A stretch of DNA of 64,000 nucleotides from Streptomyces sp. QL37. GTDB taxonomy: Bacteria > Actinomycetota > Actinomycetes > Streptomycetales > Streptomycetaceae. Below the pieces are notes generated by a model, which worked only from the letters and a program-made list of their open reading frames with translations, made no database searches and was not told the origin of the DNA. Location: assembly GCF_002941025.1 (NCBI RefSeq), contig NZ_PTJS01000001.1, forward strand, positions 2,976,001-3,040,000, read 5' to 3'. Of this stretch, positions 51,067 to 61,249 are shown piece by piece; the stretch's first letter is position 1; each line of letters starts with the position of its first letter. The translations under genes and the position numbers were made by a program.

Positions 51067-52597
51067 GCCGGACTCCCCCGCCGGGCCGCCCGCCCCGCCC
51101 ATCGCCCTCTCCGAACTGCTGGGCAGGGAGGAGCTCGGGCTGCGGCGGATCGCCGGTCCGGACCACGCGGATCTGCTGTGGGTGCACACCTCGGAGATGG
51201 CCGACCCGTATCCGTATCTGCTCGGTGGTGAGCTGCTGCTGAGCGCCGGGGTGCAGCTCACGGACGCGGACACCTATGTGGCCCGGCTGGTGCAGGCGGG
51301 GGCGGCGGCGCTCGGCTTCGGGGTGGCGCCGGTGCACGACACGGTGCCGGCCGCCCTGGTGGAGGCGTGCGACCGGCACGGGCTGCCGCTGCTGGAGGTT
51401 CCTCCCGAGACCCGCTTCGCCGCGATCGCCCAGGCGGTGTGGCGGCTCATGGCGGAGGCCCGGCACCGCGAGCTGCGCCGGGTGACCCGGGCGCAGCAGG
51501 CCCTGGCGACGGCGGCCGCCCGACCGGACCCGGTCCCCGCGGTGCTGCGCCAGCTCGCCGTGCAGCTGGAGGGCCGGGTCGCGCTGCTCACGGCGGACGG
51601 CGGTGTGCTGCACGCGGCGGGCGGGCGTCCGGCACCGGATGTGCAGACGGCACTGGCCCGGCTGGCCCGGGTGGTGGCACCCGCCGCGCCCTCACCGTCC
51701 ACGGGCCCGGCCCCGGGCTCCCCGCCCGGCGCCGCGCCGCCCGCCGCCGCTCCCGGCCGGAAGCCGAACCCGTCGTCGGCGACCGACACCCGGGGCGGCA
51801 CCCACCTCTTCGCGTACGCGCTCGGCGGCGGGCAGGGGCTGGCCCTCACCCTGGCGACGCCCCGGCGCGACTTCGGCGACCACACCGTCGCGGGCATCGC
51901 CGTCGTCCTGCTCTCCCTGCTCACCGCCCCGCACCAGGGCGCCGACGCCGCGGGCCGTTCGGCGGCGCTCGTACGGCTGCTGCTGGGCGCGGCCCCGCAG
52001 GACGTGGCCCCGCTGCTGGGCGACGGCGACTCCTGGACGGTGGTCCACGCCCGCCGCGCCGACGGCACCCCGGCCGGCCCGCTGAACGCCGGTGCACTCG
52101 GTGCCGCGCTGGGCTCCGCGCTCTCGGACGTGGACCGCGAGACCGTACGGGTCCTGCTCCCCGGCCGCCACGAGGCGGTGCCCCCGCAGCCCGGCTGGAC
52201 CCTCGGCGTCTCCGGCCCCGCCCCGGTCACCGACCTGCCCGACGCCGACACCCAGGCGGCCCGCGCCCTGGGCCACGCCGAGGCGACCCGCGCCCCGCTG
52301 ACCACGCACCGCCCCGGCACCGGAGGCCTGGCCGCCCTGATCCCGCCCGACCGCGCCGAGGCCCACGCCCGCGCCCTCCTGGCCCCCCTCACCGGGCCCC
52401 TGGCCGAGACGCTGCGCTGCTGGCTGAGCCTCCACGGCAGCTGGGACCGCACGGCGGTGGCCCTCAAGGTCCACCGCAACACGGTCCGCCAGCGCATCGC
52501 CCGGTGCGCGGCGCTGCTGGACGCGGACCTGGACGACATGGACGTACGCACGGAGCTGTGGTTCGCCCTGCGGGACCACGGGCCCGCGTCGGCGTGA
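51065..52597 (+). CDS. PucR family transcriptional regulator
   Basis: This protein of about 510 aa has an N-terminal PucR effector domain (SELLGREELGLRRIAGPDHA, YLLGGELLLSAGVQL), a Pro/Ala-rich linker near residues 210-240, and a C-terminal helix-turn-helix WDRTAVALKVHRNTVRQRIA. Family members control purine, polyamine or amino-acid catabolism. An alternative ATG at 51050 is in frame. It is divergent from the symporter/agmatinase genes, its likely targets. Confidence 0.9.
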   Translation: MPDSPAGPPAPPIALSELLGREELGLRRIAGPDHADLLWVHTSEMADPYPYLLGGELLLSAGVQLTDADTYVARLVQAGAAALGFGVAPVHDTVPAALVEACDRHGLPLLEVPPETRFAAIAQAVWRLMAEARHRELRRVTRAQQALATAAARPDPVPAVLRQLAVQLEGRVALLTADGGVLHAAGGRPAPDVQTALARLARVVAPAAPSPSTGPAPGSPPGAAPPAAAPGRKPNPSSATDTRGGTHLFAYALGGGQGLALTLATPRRDFGDHTVAGIAVVLLSLLTAPHQGADAAGRSAALVRLLLGAAPQDVAPLLGDGDSWTVVHARRADGTPAGPLNAGALGAALGSALSDVDRETVRVLLPGRHEAVPPQPGWTLGVSGPAPVTDLPDADTQAARALGHAEATRAPLTTHRPGTGGLAALIPPDRAEAHARALLAPLTGPLAETLRCWLSLHGSWDRTAVALKVHRNTVRQRIARCAALLDADLDDMDVRTELWFALRDHGPASA

Positions 52598-52689
52598 GGC
52601 CTGCCCCCTGGGACGCACCCGGCCGCCCGTGCCTTATGTTCGGACCGACCACGACTGACGCTACGGACGACTGAGGCGACGGACGACGC

Positions 52690-52956
52690 ATGGCACGGGA
52701 TTACGACAGCCAGCTACTGGAGTCGGTGGGGGTACGCCGGCGCAGAATGCGCGACGCGCTGCTCTTCGGCGCACAACGAGCGCGACGCACGGCGGACGAG
52801 CGGCTCGGGAAGGTGTTCGCGGGAATCGCCCTCGCGGCCGTGATGTGCGCGGGGTGCGTCGGATGGTCCTTCCTCCAGCACACGTTGGACGAGCAGAAGG
52901 CCGAGCAGCAGAAACAGCAGCGCCAGGCCCAGCAGTACGACCGCGCCGGCCGGTAG
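52690..52956 (+). CDS. Small membrane protein ahead of the T7SS genes
   Basis: This 88-aa protein has a basic N-terminal region (VRRRRMRDALLFGAQRARR), one membrane segment (VFAGIALAAVMCAGCVGWSF) and a Gln/Lys-rich coiled-coil-like tail (LDEQKAEQQKQQRQAQQYD). There is 136 bases between it and eccD. Its position and layout suggest an accessory of the secretion machine, though no family is recognised. Confidence 0.75.
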   Translation: MARDYDSQLLESVGVRRRRMRDALLFGAQRARRTADERLGKVFAGIALAAVMCAGCVGWSFLQHTLDEQKAEQQKQQRQAQQYDRAGR

Positions 52957-53092
52957 GAGACGGCGACGTTCTCACCGAAATCCAGAGAAGTACCGGGTGA
53001 TTCACCTGGATCGAGAACAGAAATGACAGTGAATTCCGGTACGCACCTTTATCCCCGAAAGCTCTCGAAGCCGTGATGATAGGTTCCCGTAA

Positions 53093-54448
53093 GTGGTGAC
53101 CACAGCGATAACTTCCCGGACGGAACTGAGCCGGGTGACCCTGGTCGGCGAGCGGCGCCGGGCCGACATCGTCCTTCCTTCGGACACCCCGATCGGTCAA
53201 TTGCTCCCGGATATCCTCCAGGTGCTCGACGACCGGGTCGCCTCACGCCCGCTGACACGGCAGTTGATGACGTCCGACGGTTCCGCACTGCCGCACGACA
53301 GCACACTGGCGTCCGCCGGGATAGCCGACGGCGCGGTGCTCCGGCTCGTCAGGACGCACTCCGCGCCTCCCGCCCCCGTGGTGCACGACGTCACCGACCA
53401 GGTGGCCGACGACCTCGATCTGCGGGCATGGCGCTGGCGGCCCGCCGCCCGCCGGGCCACCGGGGGTGTGGCCACCGTCGTCTTCGCCGTGATCGCCGCG
53501 CTGCTCGCCCGCCGCGAGTTCCCGCTCGACGCCCTGGCCGGCTCCCTCGCGACCGCCACGTTCGTCCTGCTGGCGGCCGGCGTACTCGTCGCGAAGGTGG
53601 GGCAGGGGAACCGCGGGCTGGCGACCGCGCTGCTGCTCCTCTCCGGCGCGATCGGCACCCTCACCGCCTGGACCGCCGCCGACGCCTACGACTGGCCGGG
53701 CACTCTGCGTCTCGCCGCTGTCGCGGGAGCGGTGATCCTCACGTCGCTGATGCTCGGTTACTTCTCGCCGCTCGGCCGCGGCGGGCTCATCGGCGCCGTG
53801 GCGACCGCCGCGCTCACCGTGGTGTGGGAGGGCGTCGCCGCCGTCCAGGGGGACCCGGCCCGGCTCGGTGCCGTCATGGCGGTCCTGTCCGTGGTCCTCC
53901 TCGGCCTGTTGCCCAGGCTGGCCCTGATGGCATCGGGACTGACCGCGCTCGACGACCGCCGCTCGGGCGGCGTCTCCGTCAGCCGCCACGAGGTGGGCAA
54001 CGCGCTCGCGGCCACGCACCGCGGCCTCGCCCTCGCGACCCTGGCCACCGCGGTCTCCGCCGCCGGCGCCGGCTGGCTGATCACCCGGGCCGGGACACAG
54101 ACGGTGTGGACCGTGGTGCTGACCTCGGTCGTCGCCGTGGTCCTCCTGTCGCGAGCACGTGCCTTCCCTCTGGTCGCGGAAGTGGTGGCGCTCTTCGCCG
54201 CCGCTGCCGTCCTCGTCGTGCGCCTGGTGATGCTGTGGATGCAGCACGGTGGGGGCGCCGGACCGATCGCGGTGCTGGTGGCGGCGGCGGTACTGCCCCT
54301 GCTCGTACTGGCGGTGCAGCCGCCGGACCATGTGCGGGTCCGGCTCCGGCGCACGGCCGACCTGATCGAATCCATCGGCATGGTGGGGCTCTTCCCGCTC
54401 GCCGTCGGCGTGTTCGGTGTGTTCGGACAGCTCCTCAACAAGTTCTGA
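53093..54448 (+). CDS. eccD: Type VII secretion integral membrane protein EccD
   Basis: This 451-aa protein has an N-terminal ubiquitin-like domain (SRVTLVGERRRADIVLPSDT to about residue 85), followed by ten to eleven hydrophobic segments: the EccD layout that forms the membrane channel of ESX systems. The GTG at 53093 or the next GTG codon is the start. It is the first core T7SS gene here. Confidence 0.88.
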   Translation: MVTTAITSRTELSRVTLVGERRRADIVLPSDTPIGQLLPDILQVLDDRVASRPLTRQLMTSDGSALPHDSTLASAGIADGAVLRLVRTHSAPPAPVVHDVTDQVADDLDLRAWRWRPAARRATGGVATVVFAVIAALLARREFPLDALAGSLATATFVLLAAGVLVAKVGQGNRGLATALLLLSGAIGTLTAWTAADAYDWPGTLRLAAVAGAVILTSLMLGYFSPLGRGGLIGAVATAALTVVWEGVAAVQGDPARLGAVMAVLSVVLLGLLPRLALMASGLTALDDRRSGGVSVSRHEVGNALAATHRGLALATLATAVSAAGAGWLITRAGTQTVWTVVLTSVVAVVLLSRARAFPLVAEVVALFAAAAVLVVRLVMLWMQHGGGAGPIAVLVAAAVLPLLVLAVQPPDHVRVRLRRTADLIESIGMVGLFPLAVGVFGVFGQLLNKF

Positions 54449-54501
54449 GTCAACGCGCGGGCGCTCCGGCAGGGGCATCACGGCGGAGAAGAAGGGCAGA
54501 G

Positions 54502-55653
54502 ATGCCGAACGCGGACAACTGGCAAGGCGATGTGCTGCGGGATCTGGGAGGCGCTGCCCAGCAGGGCGGACAGCGGCCCGCCGCTGCGGCGCACGAAGTC
54601 GGCGCCCCCTCACGGGGGCCGGACGTCCCCGCGCCCGGCAGCCCGGCGCGGGACGCCGGCCCCGGACCCGGTGCGCCCCGGCCGCCCGGGCAGCCCGCGC
54701 CGTACGCCCCCGGGGCCGCGCCGCACCGCCACACCCCCGACTCCCTGCCCGTGGTGGACGACGCCCTGACCGGGGCGGTACGCAAGCCGCGCCACGGGGA
54801 GCCCTTCGCGTCGCGTGCCGTGCACGCCTTGCGCCGTATCGTTTCCTCGTCGGCCGCGCGCGAGGTCGCCGAAATCACCCGCACCGCCGAGCGGCTCCAG
54901 CAGCCCGTGACGACCGGCCGGCAGATCGCCGTCACCTCCATCCGGGGCGGCGCGGGCAAGTCGACGGTCGCCGCACTGCTCGGCACCACGTACGCCCACT
55001 ACAGGCAGGACCCGGTCCTCCTCGTCGAGGCCGATCCGGCGCTCGGCTCACTGCCGCTGCGGCTCGGCTCCCGGTCACTGCGCTGGACCACCGGCGACTT
55101 CGCGAACATCGTCGAACCGCAGATGTCCCTGCTCGACGTCACCGGATACCTCGTCCAGCTCCCCGACAACGCCTGGCTCCTGCCCGGCAGTCAGGGCCGG
55201 ATCGGGGCGATGCTGGACACCAGGGCGTACGAACGCGTCATGGTCTCCCTGCGACGCTACTTCGGTGTGACCGTAGTCGACTGCGAGACGCTGCCCGCCG
55301 AGGTCGCCCGGGTCGCGCTCTCGGCCGCCCAGGCCCGGGTGCTGGCCGCCCCCGCGACCCTGGAGGGCGTCACGAGTACGTACAACGTGCTCGAGTGGAT
55401 GAAGGGGCTGCCCCGCCATGTGATCGAGGGCACGGTCGTCGTACTCACCGAACAGATGCCCCGCGCGGGGATCGACCTCGGCAAGGCCGCGCAGAGACTG
55501 GAGTCCACCGGAGCGGGCGTCCAGGTCCTCCCGTACGACCGGCATCTGGCGGCCGGCGGTGCCATCCGCACCGAGCTGCTCGCCCGGTCGACGCGGCGAG
55601 CCGCCACCCGCCTCGCCGCGGACGTCTTCCAGCTCTCGCAGAGGCGTCGCTGA
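54502..55653 (+). CDS. MinD/ParA-like ATPase of the T7SS locus
   Basis: This 383-aa protein has a 110-residue Pro/Gly/Ala-rich, probably disordered head. After it comes a MinD/ParA ATPase with deviant Walker A SIRGGAGKSTVAALL at about residue 150, and LLVEADPALGSLPLRLG as the switch region. EspI-like ATPases of ESX loci share this layout. It may regulate secretion in response to ATP or localise the machine. It lies between eccD and eccC. Confidence 0.82.
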   Translation: MPNADNWQGDVLRDLGGAAQQGGQRPAAAAHEVGAPSRGPDVPAPGSPARDAGPGPGAPRPPGQPAPYAPGAAPHRHTPDSLPVVDDALTGAVRKPRHGEPFASRAVHALRRIVSSSAAREVAEITRTAERLQQPVTTGRQIAVTSIRGGAGKSTVAALLGTTYAHYRQDPVLLVEADPALGSLPLRLGSRSLRWTTGDFANIVEPQMSLLDVTGYLVQLPDNAWLLPGSQGRIGAMLDTRAYERVMVSLRRYFGVTVVDCETLPAEVARVALSAAQARVLAAPATLEGVTSTYNVLEWMKGLPRHVIEGTVVVLTEQMPRAGIDLGKAAQRLESTGAGVQVLPYDRHLAAGGAIRTELLARSTRRAATRLAADVFQLSQRRR

Positions 55654-55694
55654 CCCATGCCGAGCCCGAGCCCGACCGCGAGTGACGGACGATC

Positions 55695-58600
55695 ATGAGT
55701 ACCCGACTGATACACCGCCCGGCCAGGACGACCCGCCCTCCGGCCGCTCCCGAGGCGCGCACCATCGAGGCCCCGCCCAACCTCCCCGAGGGGAAGGCGG
55801 GCAACATCGCGATGTCGCTGCTGCCCGTCGCCGGGGTCATGTCCTCGGTCGTGATGATGACGGTCGTCCGCAACAGCCAGTTCGCCGGTCTCGGCGCGAT
55901 CATCCTCCTCGTCACCATCGTCGGCTCCGTCGCGCTGCTCTTCTCCCAGCGCGGCAAGGCCCAGCGCACCCGCCGGGCCCAGCGCGAGGCCTACCTCGCC
56001 TATGTGGAGGACCTGCGGGAGGAGCTCTCGGGCGAGGAACGCGCACGCCGCGAGCGCGCCGATGTGCTCAACCCGCCGCCGCACGCCCTGTACGACATCG
56101 TGCGGGACCCGGCCCGCCTGTGGGAGCGGCGCCGTGTCGACGCCGACTTCCTCCGGGTGCGGCTCGGCACCGGCGAGATGCCCGTACGCGATCTGAGGAT
56201 CGCCGATCAGGGCTCGTCGGTCCTCACCCCGCCCGACCTCTTCATGCTCAACGAGGCGTCGGCGCTGATGACCCGCTTCCGCACCGGCACCGAACTCCCT
56301 CTCACCGTCCCGCTCGACCGGGTGGGCAACATCAGCGTCATCGGCCCCCGCGAGGACTGCCTCCGGGTCGCCCGCGCACTCCTCGTACAGGCCGCGGCGA
56401 CGCACGCCCCCGACGACGTGGCGATGGCGCTCGCGGTGCCCGGCGACCGGGTCGCGGACTGGGAGTGGGCCAAGTGGCTGCCTCATCTGCTGGACACCGA
56501 ACAGCTCGACGGCCCGGTGGCCGCCCGCCGTATCGCCCCCTCCGCGTCCCAGCTCGCCCGGCGGCTCGGCCCGGAGCTCCGCCGCCGCGCCTCCTACGCC
56601 GCCGAGGTGCGCCGTGGCCTGGCCGGCAAGGACGCCCTGTCCATGACGGACCGCCTGCTCGTCGTCACCGACGGACACGGTGAGGACGCCGTCGACCTGC
56701 CGCGCCCCGATGACGCCGTCGGCCTGCGCGAGATGGGCGTGACCGTCCTGCACCTGCTCGAACAGCGGGTCCAGGAGCCGGGACACGTAGGTATCCGGAT
56801 CACCGTCGACGGCTCCGACGTGGTCATCGACGACCTGAGGGAACAGGAGCCGGTCAGCGCCCACGGCACCGTGGACGAGGTCGGCATCCCGTTCGCGGAG
56901 GGCCTGGCCCGCATGCTGGCGCCGCTGCGCCTGTCCGCGGAGTCGCTCGTCGACGCGCCCCTGTCCGGCCCCGTCGACTTCGCGGGCCTGCTCGGCATCG
57001 ACGACGTGGCACGGCTCGACCTCTCACGCCTCTGGGCCCCGCGCGGTGAACGCGCCTTCCTGCGCGTGCCCATCGGGATCAGCGACTCCCACGAACCGGT
57101 GCTCCTGGACCTGAAGGAGTCCTCCGAGCTCGGGATGGGCCCGCACGGCCTGTGCGTCGGCGCCACCGGGTCCGGGAAGTCGGAGCTGCTGCGCACCCTG
57201 GTCCTCGCCCTGGTGGCCACGCACCCGCCGGAGGACCTCGCCCTGGTTCTCGTCGACTACAAGGGCGGTGCGACCTTCGCGCCGTTCGCGAACCTGCCGC
57301 ACGTCGCCGGCGTCATCACCAACCTGGAGAACCAGGCAGGCCTCGTCGAGCGCGTCCACGCCTCCCTCGCCGGTGAGGTGAAGCGCCGCCAGCAGGCGCT
57401 CAAGGACGCGGGCAACGTCGCCGACATCGGAGACTACGCCGCCCTGCGCGCCGCGAAGCGGCCCGACCTCGACCCGCTGCCCCACCTGTTCGTCGTCATC
57501 GACGAGTTCGGCGAACTCCTCACCGCGAAACCGGACTTCATCGATCTCTTCCTGTCCATCGGCCGCATCGGACGCTCCATCGGTGTGCACCTGCTGCTTT
57601 CGAGCCAGCGCATCGAGGGAGGCAAGCTCAAGGGCCTGGACACCTATCTCTCGTACCGGCTCGGTCTGCGCACCTTCTCCGCCGACGAGTCCCGTACGGT
57701 CCTGGACACCACGGACGCGTTCCACCTGCCGCCGCTGCCGGGCTTCGGCTACCTCAAGGTCGACACCAGCCATTACGCGCGCTTCAAGGCCAGCTATGTG
57801 TCGGGGGGCTACCGGGGACCCGTCCAGCGTGCCGACGAGGAGGAGGCCGGGCCGCTCGCCCTCGAGTACGAGGCGTTCAACACCCTCTCCGCACCGGACG
57901 ATTCCGGCCCTCAGGAGCCTGCGTCGCGGCGCCGTGAGACCGGTCCCACCGAGCTGGGCGTCGTCGTGGAACAGCTGGAGGGCGCCGCCGGACCGGTGCG
58001 CAGCATCTGGCTGCCGCCGCTCCCGGCCGCGATCGCCCTGGACAAGGTCGCGGGCCCTCTGGACGCCGGCCCGCGCGGTATGCAGCTCGCCAAGCGCCGG
58101 GGTCCCCTCCAGGTGCCGCTGGGCCTGCTCGACGACCCGACGAAGCAGTGGCAGGGCCAGTGGTTCCTGGACCTCACCGTGGCGGGCGGCCACGCCGCCT
58201 TCATCGGGGGCCCGCAGTCCGGCAAGACGACGCTTCTGCGCACGCTCGTCCTCTCGCTGGCGCTGACCCACACCCCGCAGGAGGTCGGCGTCTACGGCCT
58301 CGACCTGGTCGGCGGCGGCCTCCAGGCGCTCTCCGGTCTGCCTCACGTCGGTGGCGTCGCGGGCCGCGCGGACCGCGAGCGCGCGGGACGCACGGTCGAG
58401 GAGGTGCGGAACATGCTCGCCACCCGCGAGGACCTCTTCCGCGAGTACGGCATCGACTCCGTCGAGCAGTTGCGCACCCTGCACGCGGCGGGCCGGCTGC
58501 CCCAGCTCGCCTCGGCCGAGATCGTGCTCGTCATCGACGGGTTCGGCGCGCTGCGGGACGACTTCGACGACCTCGACGACGCCGTCGTCGACATCCTCAA

Positions 58601-59669
58601 GCGCGGCGGCGGCTACGGGATCCATGTCGTCGCGGGCATGCTCCGCTGGAACGACGTGCGCATCGCCACCCAGTCGACCTTCGGCACCCGCCTCGAACTG
58701 CGACTGAACGACCCGAGCGAGTCCAGCATCGACCGCAAGCTCTCGGGGACCCTGTCCTCCGACGAGCCCGGCCGCGTCCTCACCGACGGAAAGCTCTTCG
58801 CCCAGGCGGCGTTGCCCCGGACGGACGGGCTCGCCGACACCGCCGACCTCGGAGCGGTCCTGGAGCGCGCGGCCCGTACGGTCCGCGCCACCTGGAGCGG
58901 AGAGGTCGCCCAGCCGGTCCGGGTCCTGCCGCAGATCCTGGAACCGCACCTGCTGCCGGGACCGGCCGCCGAACCCGCCCGGGTGCCGATCGGCGTAGAC
59001 CAGACGGCGCTGGAGCCTGTCCTCCTGGACCTGTTCGAGCACGACCAGCACCTGCTGGTCATGGGTGACAGCGAGTGCGGGAAGACCAATCTCCTCAGGA
59101 CCGTCGCCGCCGGCCTGATCGACCGTTACGGCGAGGACGAGCTGGTCTTCGCCGTCATGGACCCGCGGCGCAGTCTGCGCGGGGCCATCCCCGAGGAGTT
59201 CAGGGGCGGATACGCGTACAACGCCAAGCTGTGCGCCGGTCTCTCGGCCGGGATCGCCACCGAGCTGGAGAAGCGGCTGCCCGACGACAGCACACGCATA
59301 GAGGATCTGGAGCCCGGCAACTGGGGCAGCGGTCCGCGGATCGTGGTCCTCGTCGACGACTACGACGTGCTGACGACCGCCGGCCAGTCGCCGCTCTCGG
59401 CGTTCCTTCCGTACATCCCGTCCGCGGTGGACATCGGCCTCCACTTCGTCCTGACCCGCCGGGTCGCGGGCGCGTCCCGCGGGATGTACGAGCCGCTGGT
59501 GCAGGGACTGCGCGAGTCGGGGGCCTCGGCCGTCCTCATGGCGGGCGACCGCAGCGAGGGCCAGCTCTTCCCGGGCGTGTACGCCACCCAGCAGCCGGCG
59601 GGACGCGGTGTGCTGATCCGCAGGGGCTACGCGAACCGCCTGATCCAGACCGTCTACACGCCCGGCTGA
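55695..59669 (+). CDS. eccC: Type VII secretion ATPase EccC (FtsK/SpoIIIE family)
   Basis: This 1324-aa motor has two membrane segments near residues 37-80 (NIAMSLLPVAGVMSSVVMMT; FAGLGAIILLVTIVGSVALL) and three FtsK-type ATPase domains. Their P-loops are GATGSGKSE (from residue 489), GPQSGKTT (838) and GDSECGKTN (1124). The length and triple-ATPase arrangement are those of a full, unsplit EccC. It recognises substrates and powers their export. It follows the MinD-like gene by 41 bases. Confidence 0.95.
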   Translation: MSTRLIHRPARTTRPPAAPEARTIEAPPNLPEGKAGNIAMSLLPVAGVMSSVVMMTVVRNSQFAGLGAIILLVTIVGSVALLFSQRGKAQRTRRAQREAYLAYVEDLREELSGEERARRERADVLNPPPHALYDIVRDPARLWERRRVDADFLRVRLGTGEMPVRDLRIADQGSSVLTPPDLFMLNEASALMTRFRTGTELPLTVPLDRVGNISVIGPREDCLRVARALLVQAAATHAPDDVAMALAVPGDRVADWEWAKWLPHLLDTEQLDGPVAARRIAPSASQLARRLGPELRRRASYAAEVRRGLAGKDALSMTDRLLVVTDGHGEDAVDLPRPDDAVGLREMGVTVLHLLEQRVQEPGHVGIRITVDGSDVVIDDLREQEPVSAHGTVDEVGIPFAEGLARMLAPLRLSAESLVDAPLSGPVDFAGLLGIDDVARLDLSRLWAPRGERAFLRVPIGISDSHEPVLLDLKESSELGMGPHGLCVGATGSGKSELLRTLVLALVATHPPEDLALVLVDYKGGATFAPFANLPHVAGVITNLENQAGLVERVHASLAGEVKRRQQALKDAGNVADIGDYAALRAAKRPDLDPLPHLFVVIDEFGELLTAKPDFIDLFLSIGRIGRSIGVHLLLSSQRIEGGKLKGLDTYLSYRLGLRTFSADESRTVLDTTDAFHLPPLPGFGYLKVDTSHYARFKASYVSGGYRGPVQRADEEEAGPLALEYEAFNTLSAPDDSGPQEPASRRRETGPTELGVVVEQLEGAAGPVRSIWLPPLPAAIALDKVAGPLDAGPRGMQLAKRRGPLQVPLGLLDDPTKQWQGQWFLDLTVAGGHAAFIGGPQSGKTTLLRTLVLSLALTHTPQEVGVYGLDLVGGGLQALSGLPHVGGVAGRADRERAGRTVEEVRNMLATREDLFREYGIDSVEQLRTLHAAGRLPQLASAEIVLVIDGFGALRDDFDDLDDAVVDILKRGGGYGIHVVAGMLRWNDVRIATQSTFGTRLELRLNDPSESSIDRKLSGTLSSDEPGRVLTDGKLFAQAALPRTDGLADTADLGAVLERAARTVRATWSGEVAQPVRVLPQILEPHLLPGPAAEPARVPIGVDQTALEPVLLDLFEHDQHLLVMGDSECGKTNLLRTVAAGLIDRYGEDELVFAVMDPRRSLRGAIPEEFRGGYAYNAKLCAGLSAGIATELEKRLPDDSTRIEDLEPGNWGSGPRIVVLVDDYDVLTTAGQSPLSAFLPYIPSAVDIGLHFVLTRRVAGASRGMYEPLVQGLRESGASAVLMAGDRSEGQLFPGVYATQQPAGRGVLIRRGYANRLIQTVYTPG

Positions 59670-59707
59670 CACCCGGCACCCACGCAACGAAGGACCGAAC
59701 GGACCAC

Positions 59708-61126
59708 ATGACCAAGGACGTCGTCGCTCTCACCACACGCATGCCCGACCCGTGGAGCGTGCTCGTGGGGCTGCTCTCCGGGGGTCCCGACAAGCTGGTG
59801 GACACGCACGGCGACGGGGCCGTCGTGCAGCTCTGCGACCGTGAGGGCCGCCCCCTGGTCTCCGTGGAGGCCCCGCTGCTCGTCCAGGTGGCCGGTGAGG
59901 CGGAACGTCTCCTCGGGGCCACGGCGCCGCCACTCCCGTTCTGGTGGACGGAGGCCCGCGCCACCACCGGTGTCACGGAGGCCGAGCAGATCGCGGGCAC
60001 GTTCGCCGCCCGGCTCGCCCACCTGGCCGGCGGCTCCGCCTGGCCCCCGGAGGCCGCCCGTTCGCTGGCCGTGGTGCCCACCGACGGTGTGAGCGTCGCC
60101 CCCACGCCGGCAGCCGCGGTCCCCGCCGTCGACGTCCTCACGGAGAAGGTCGCCGTCGTCATCCAGGACCGTCCGGTGGTCGCTCTGACGGCCTGGCTCG
60201 CGGAGGCCTACCGGGCCGCCACGGAAGCCGGCCTCGGACTCCAGGTCGTCGCTCCGCCCGGCACGACGCTCTCCCCCGCCGTACGCCACCTCCTGGGCAC
60301 GTGGCCCTCCCGCTGGATCGTCCAGGACGAACGGGACGGCTACTACGACGGGTTGTCCGGAGCCGTGCTGCGCTGGCAGGACGGAATCTTCGCGCCGGTC
60401 GAGGGGCCGGGTGCGACCGCCGACGAGCCGGACAATCTGGTCGCGGCGTCCTACGGGGAGGTGTCGGACACCGGCGAGCGGCAGCTGGCGGTGACGTTCC
60501 GCTCGGTCCACCCCGCCGACGACCGCCTGGTGCTCGGCGGCGGCCTGGAGTCGGTGTGGCGCGAGCTCACCGGTGCGCCCCCTGCCGGCTGGGGCACGGC
60601 GGAGCCCGCGAACCTCCCCTGGTCACCGCAGCGCCTCACGGACGTCGCCTTCGAACGGTCCCCCCGGCCGACCTGGGCCGTGGTCGTCGGCAGCCCCGAC
60701 CGCCCCGGGCTCGCCACCGTGCGCGTCACCCGCACGACGGCGGGGGTGGAGGAGGAGGTGACGCTGGCGTTCGGTTACGGAGCCGACGAGGAGTTGCCGC
60801 TGGACGCGCTCCCCCGCGCCGCCGAGGTGCTCGCCACCCGCCACCGGCTCCAGTCGATGCTCGTACAACTCCGCAAAGCCCGCCGCGATCTCGCGGTGCC
60901 GCCCCGCTTCGAGGGGCCCGGCGTCCCGCTGGCCTTCGTGCTGGGCGCAGACGAGGTGCGCGAGATACCGGGCGACCGCGCCCGGCGTACTCCCCTGCCC
61001 GCGTCCCCCGTCCAGCTCGGCCCCAGGGCCCGTCCCGCGATGTACTACCCCCTTCAGGGCGATCCCTCGGACCTGTCGGGCTGGCAGGACTTCGAGCGGC
61101 TGACGCGGCATCTGAAGGGTGCGTGA
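59708..61126 (+). CDS. T7SS-associated protein, unknown function
   Basis: This 472-aa soluble alpha/beta protein lies directly after eccC. I see no signal, membrane segment or catalytic motif. Stretches such as VALTTRMPDPWSVLVG at the start and RPAMYYPLQGDPSDLSGWQ at the end suggest a conserved actinobacterial T7SS companion. Chaperone or adaptor for substrates is a guess from position only. Confidence 0.75.
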   Translation: MTKDVVALTTRMPDPWSVLVGLLSGGPDKLVDTHGDGAVVQLCDREGRPLVSVEAPLLVQVAGEAERLLGATAPPLPFWWTEARATTGVTEAEQIAGTFAARLAHLAGGSAWPPEAARSLAVVPTDGVSVAPTPAAAVPAVDVLTEKVAVVIQDRPVVALTAWLAEAYRAATEAGLGLQVVAPPGTTLSPAVRHLLGTWPSRWIVQDERDGYYDGLSGAVLRWQDGIFAPVEGPGATADEPDNLVAASYGEVSDTGERQLAVTFRSVHPADDRLVLGGGLESVWRELTGAPPAGWGTAEPANLPWSPQRLTDVAFERSPRPTWAVVVGSPDRPGLATVRVTRTTAGVEEEVTLAFGYGADEELPLDALPRAAEVLATRHRLQSMLVQLRKARRDLAVPPRFEGPGVPLAFVLGADEVREIPGDRARRTPLPASPVQLGPRARPAMYYPLQGDPSDLSGWQDFERLTRHLKGA

Positions 61127-61154
61127 CGGCGTCTCCGCCGGAGTGTATTGGGAT

Positions 61155-61187
61155 GGTCACAGTGACCTGATTGCTGATTGCATCAGC
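61155..61187. promoter_or_regulatory. Two adjacent dyads before the esx genes
   Basis: GGTCACAGTGACC (61155-61167) is a 6-1-6 perfect palindrome; GCTGATTGCATCAGC (61173-61187) is a 6-3-6 perfect palindrome and contains part of a TGATTGC tandem repeat. They sit in the 123-base gap before the first ESAT-6-like gene and are candidate operators for the substrate genes. Confidence 0.5.
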
Positions 61188-61249
61188 GATGTCCTGGTTG
61201 ATAAAGATGGGACATACGTGCGATCGCTCAATCTGGCGGGGGAAAACTG

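Noticed and set aside
48469..51231. A 920-codon + strand frame over agmatinase and the symporter
   Set aside because: It spans several real genes and a control region, has no recognisable domain, and codon bias favours the minus strand.
57024..59687. An 887-codon open frame opposite eccC
   Set aside because: Antisense shadow of a gene with three intact P-loops; its composition (Val-Arg-Gln-Gly-rich) is typical of shadow translation.
52690..61126. A bldB homologue or EccB, EccE and mycosin genes in the secretion locus
   Set aside because: I looked for them between the 88-aa protein and the ESAT-6-like genes and found none; they may lie beyond the window end.
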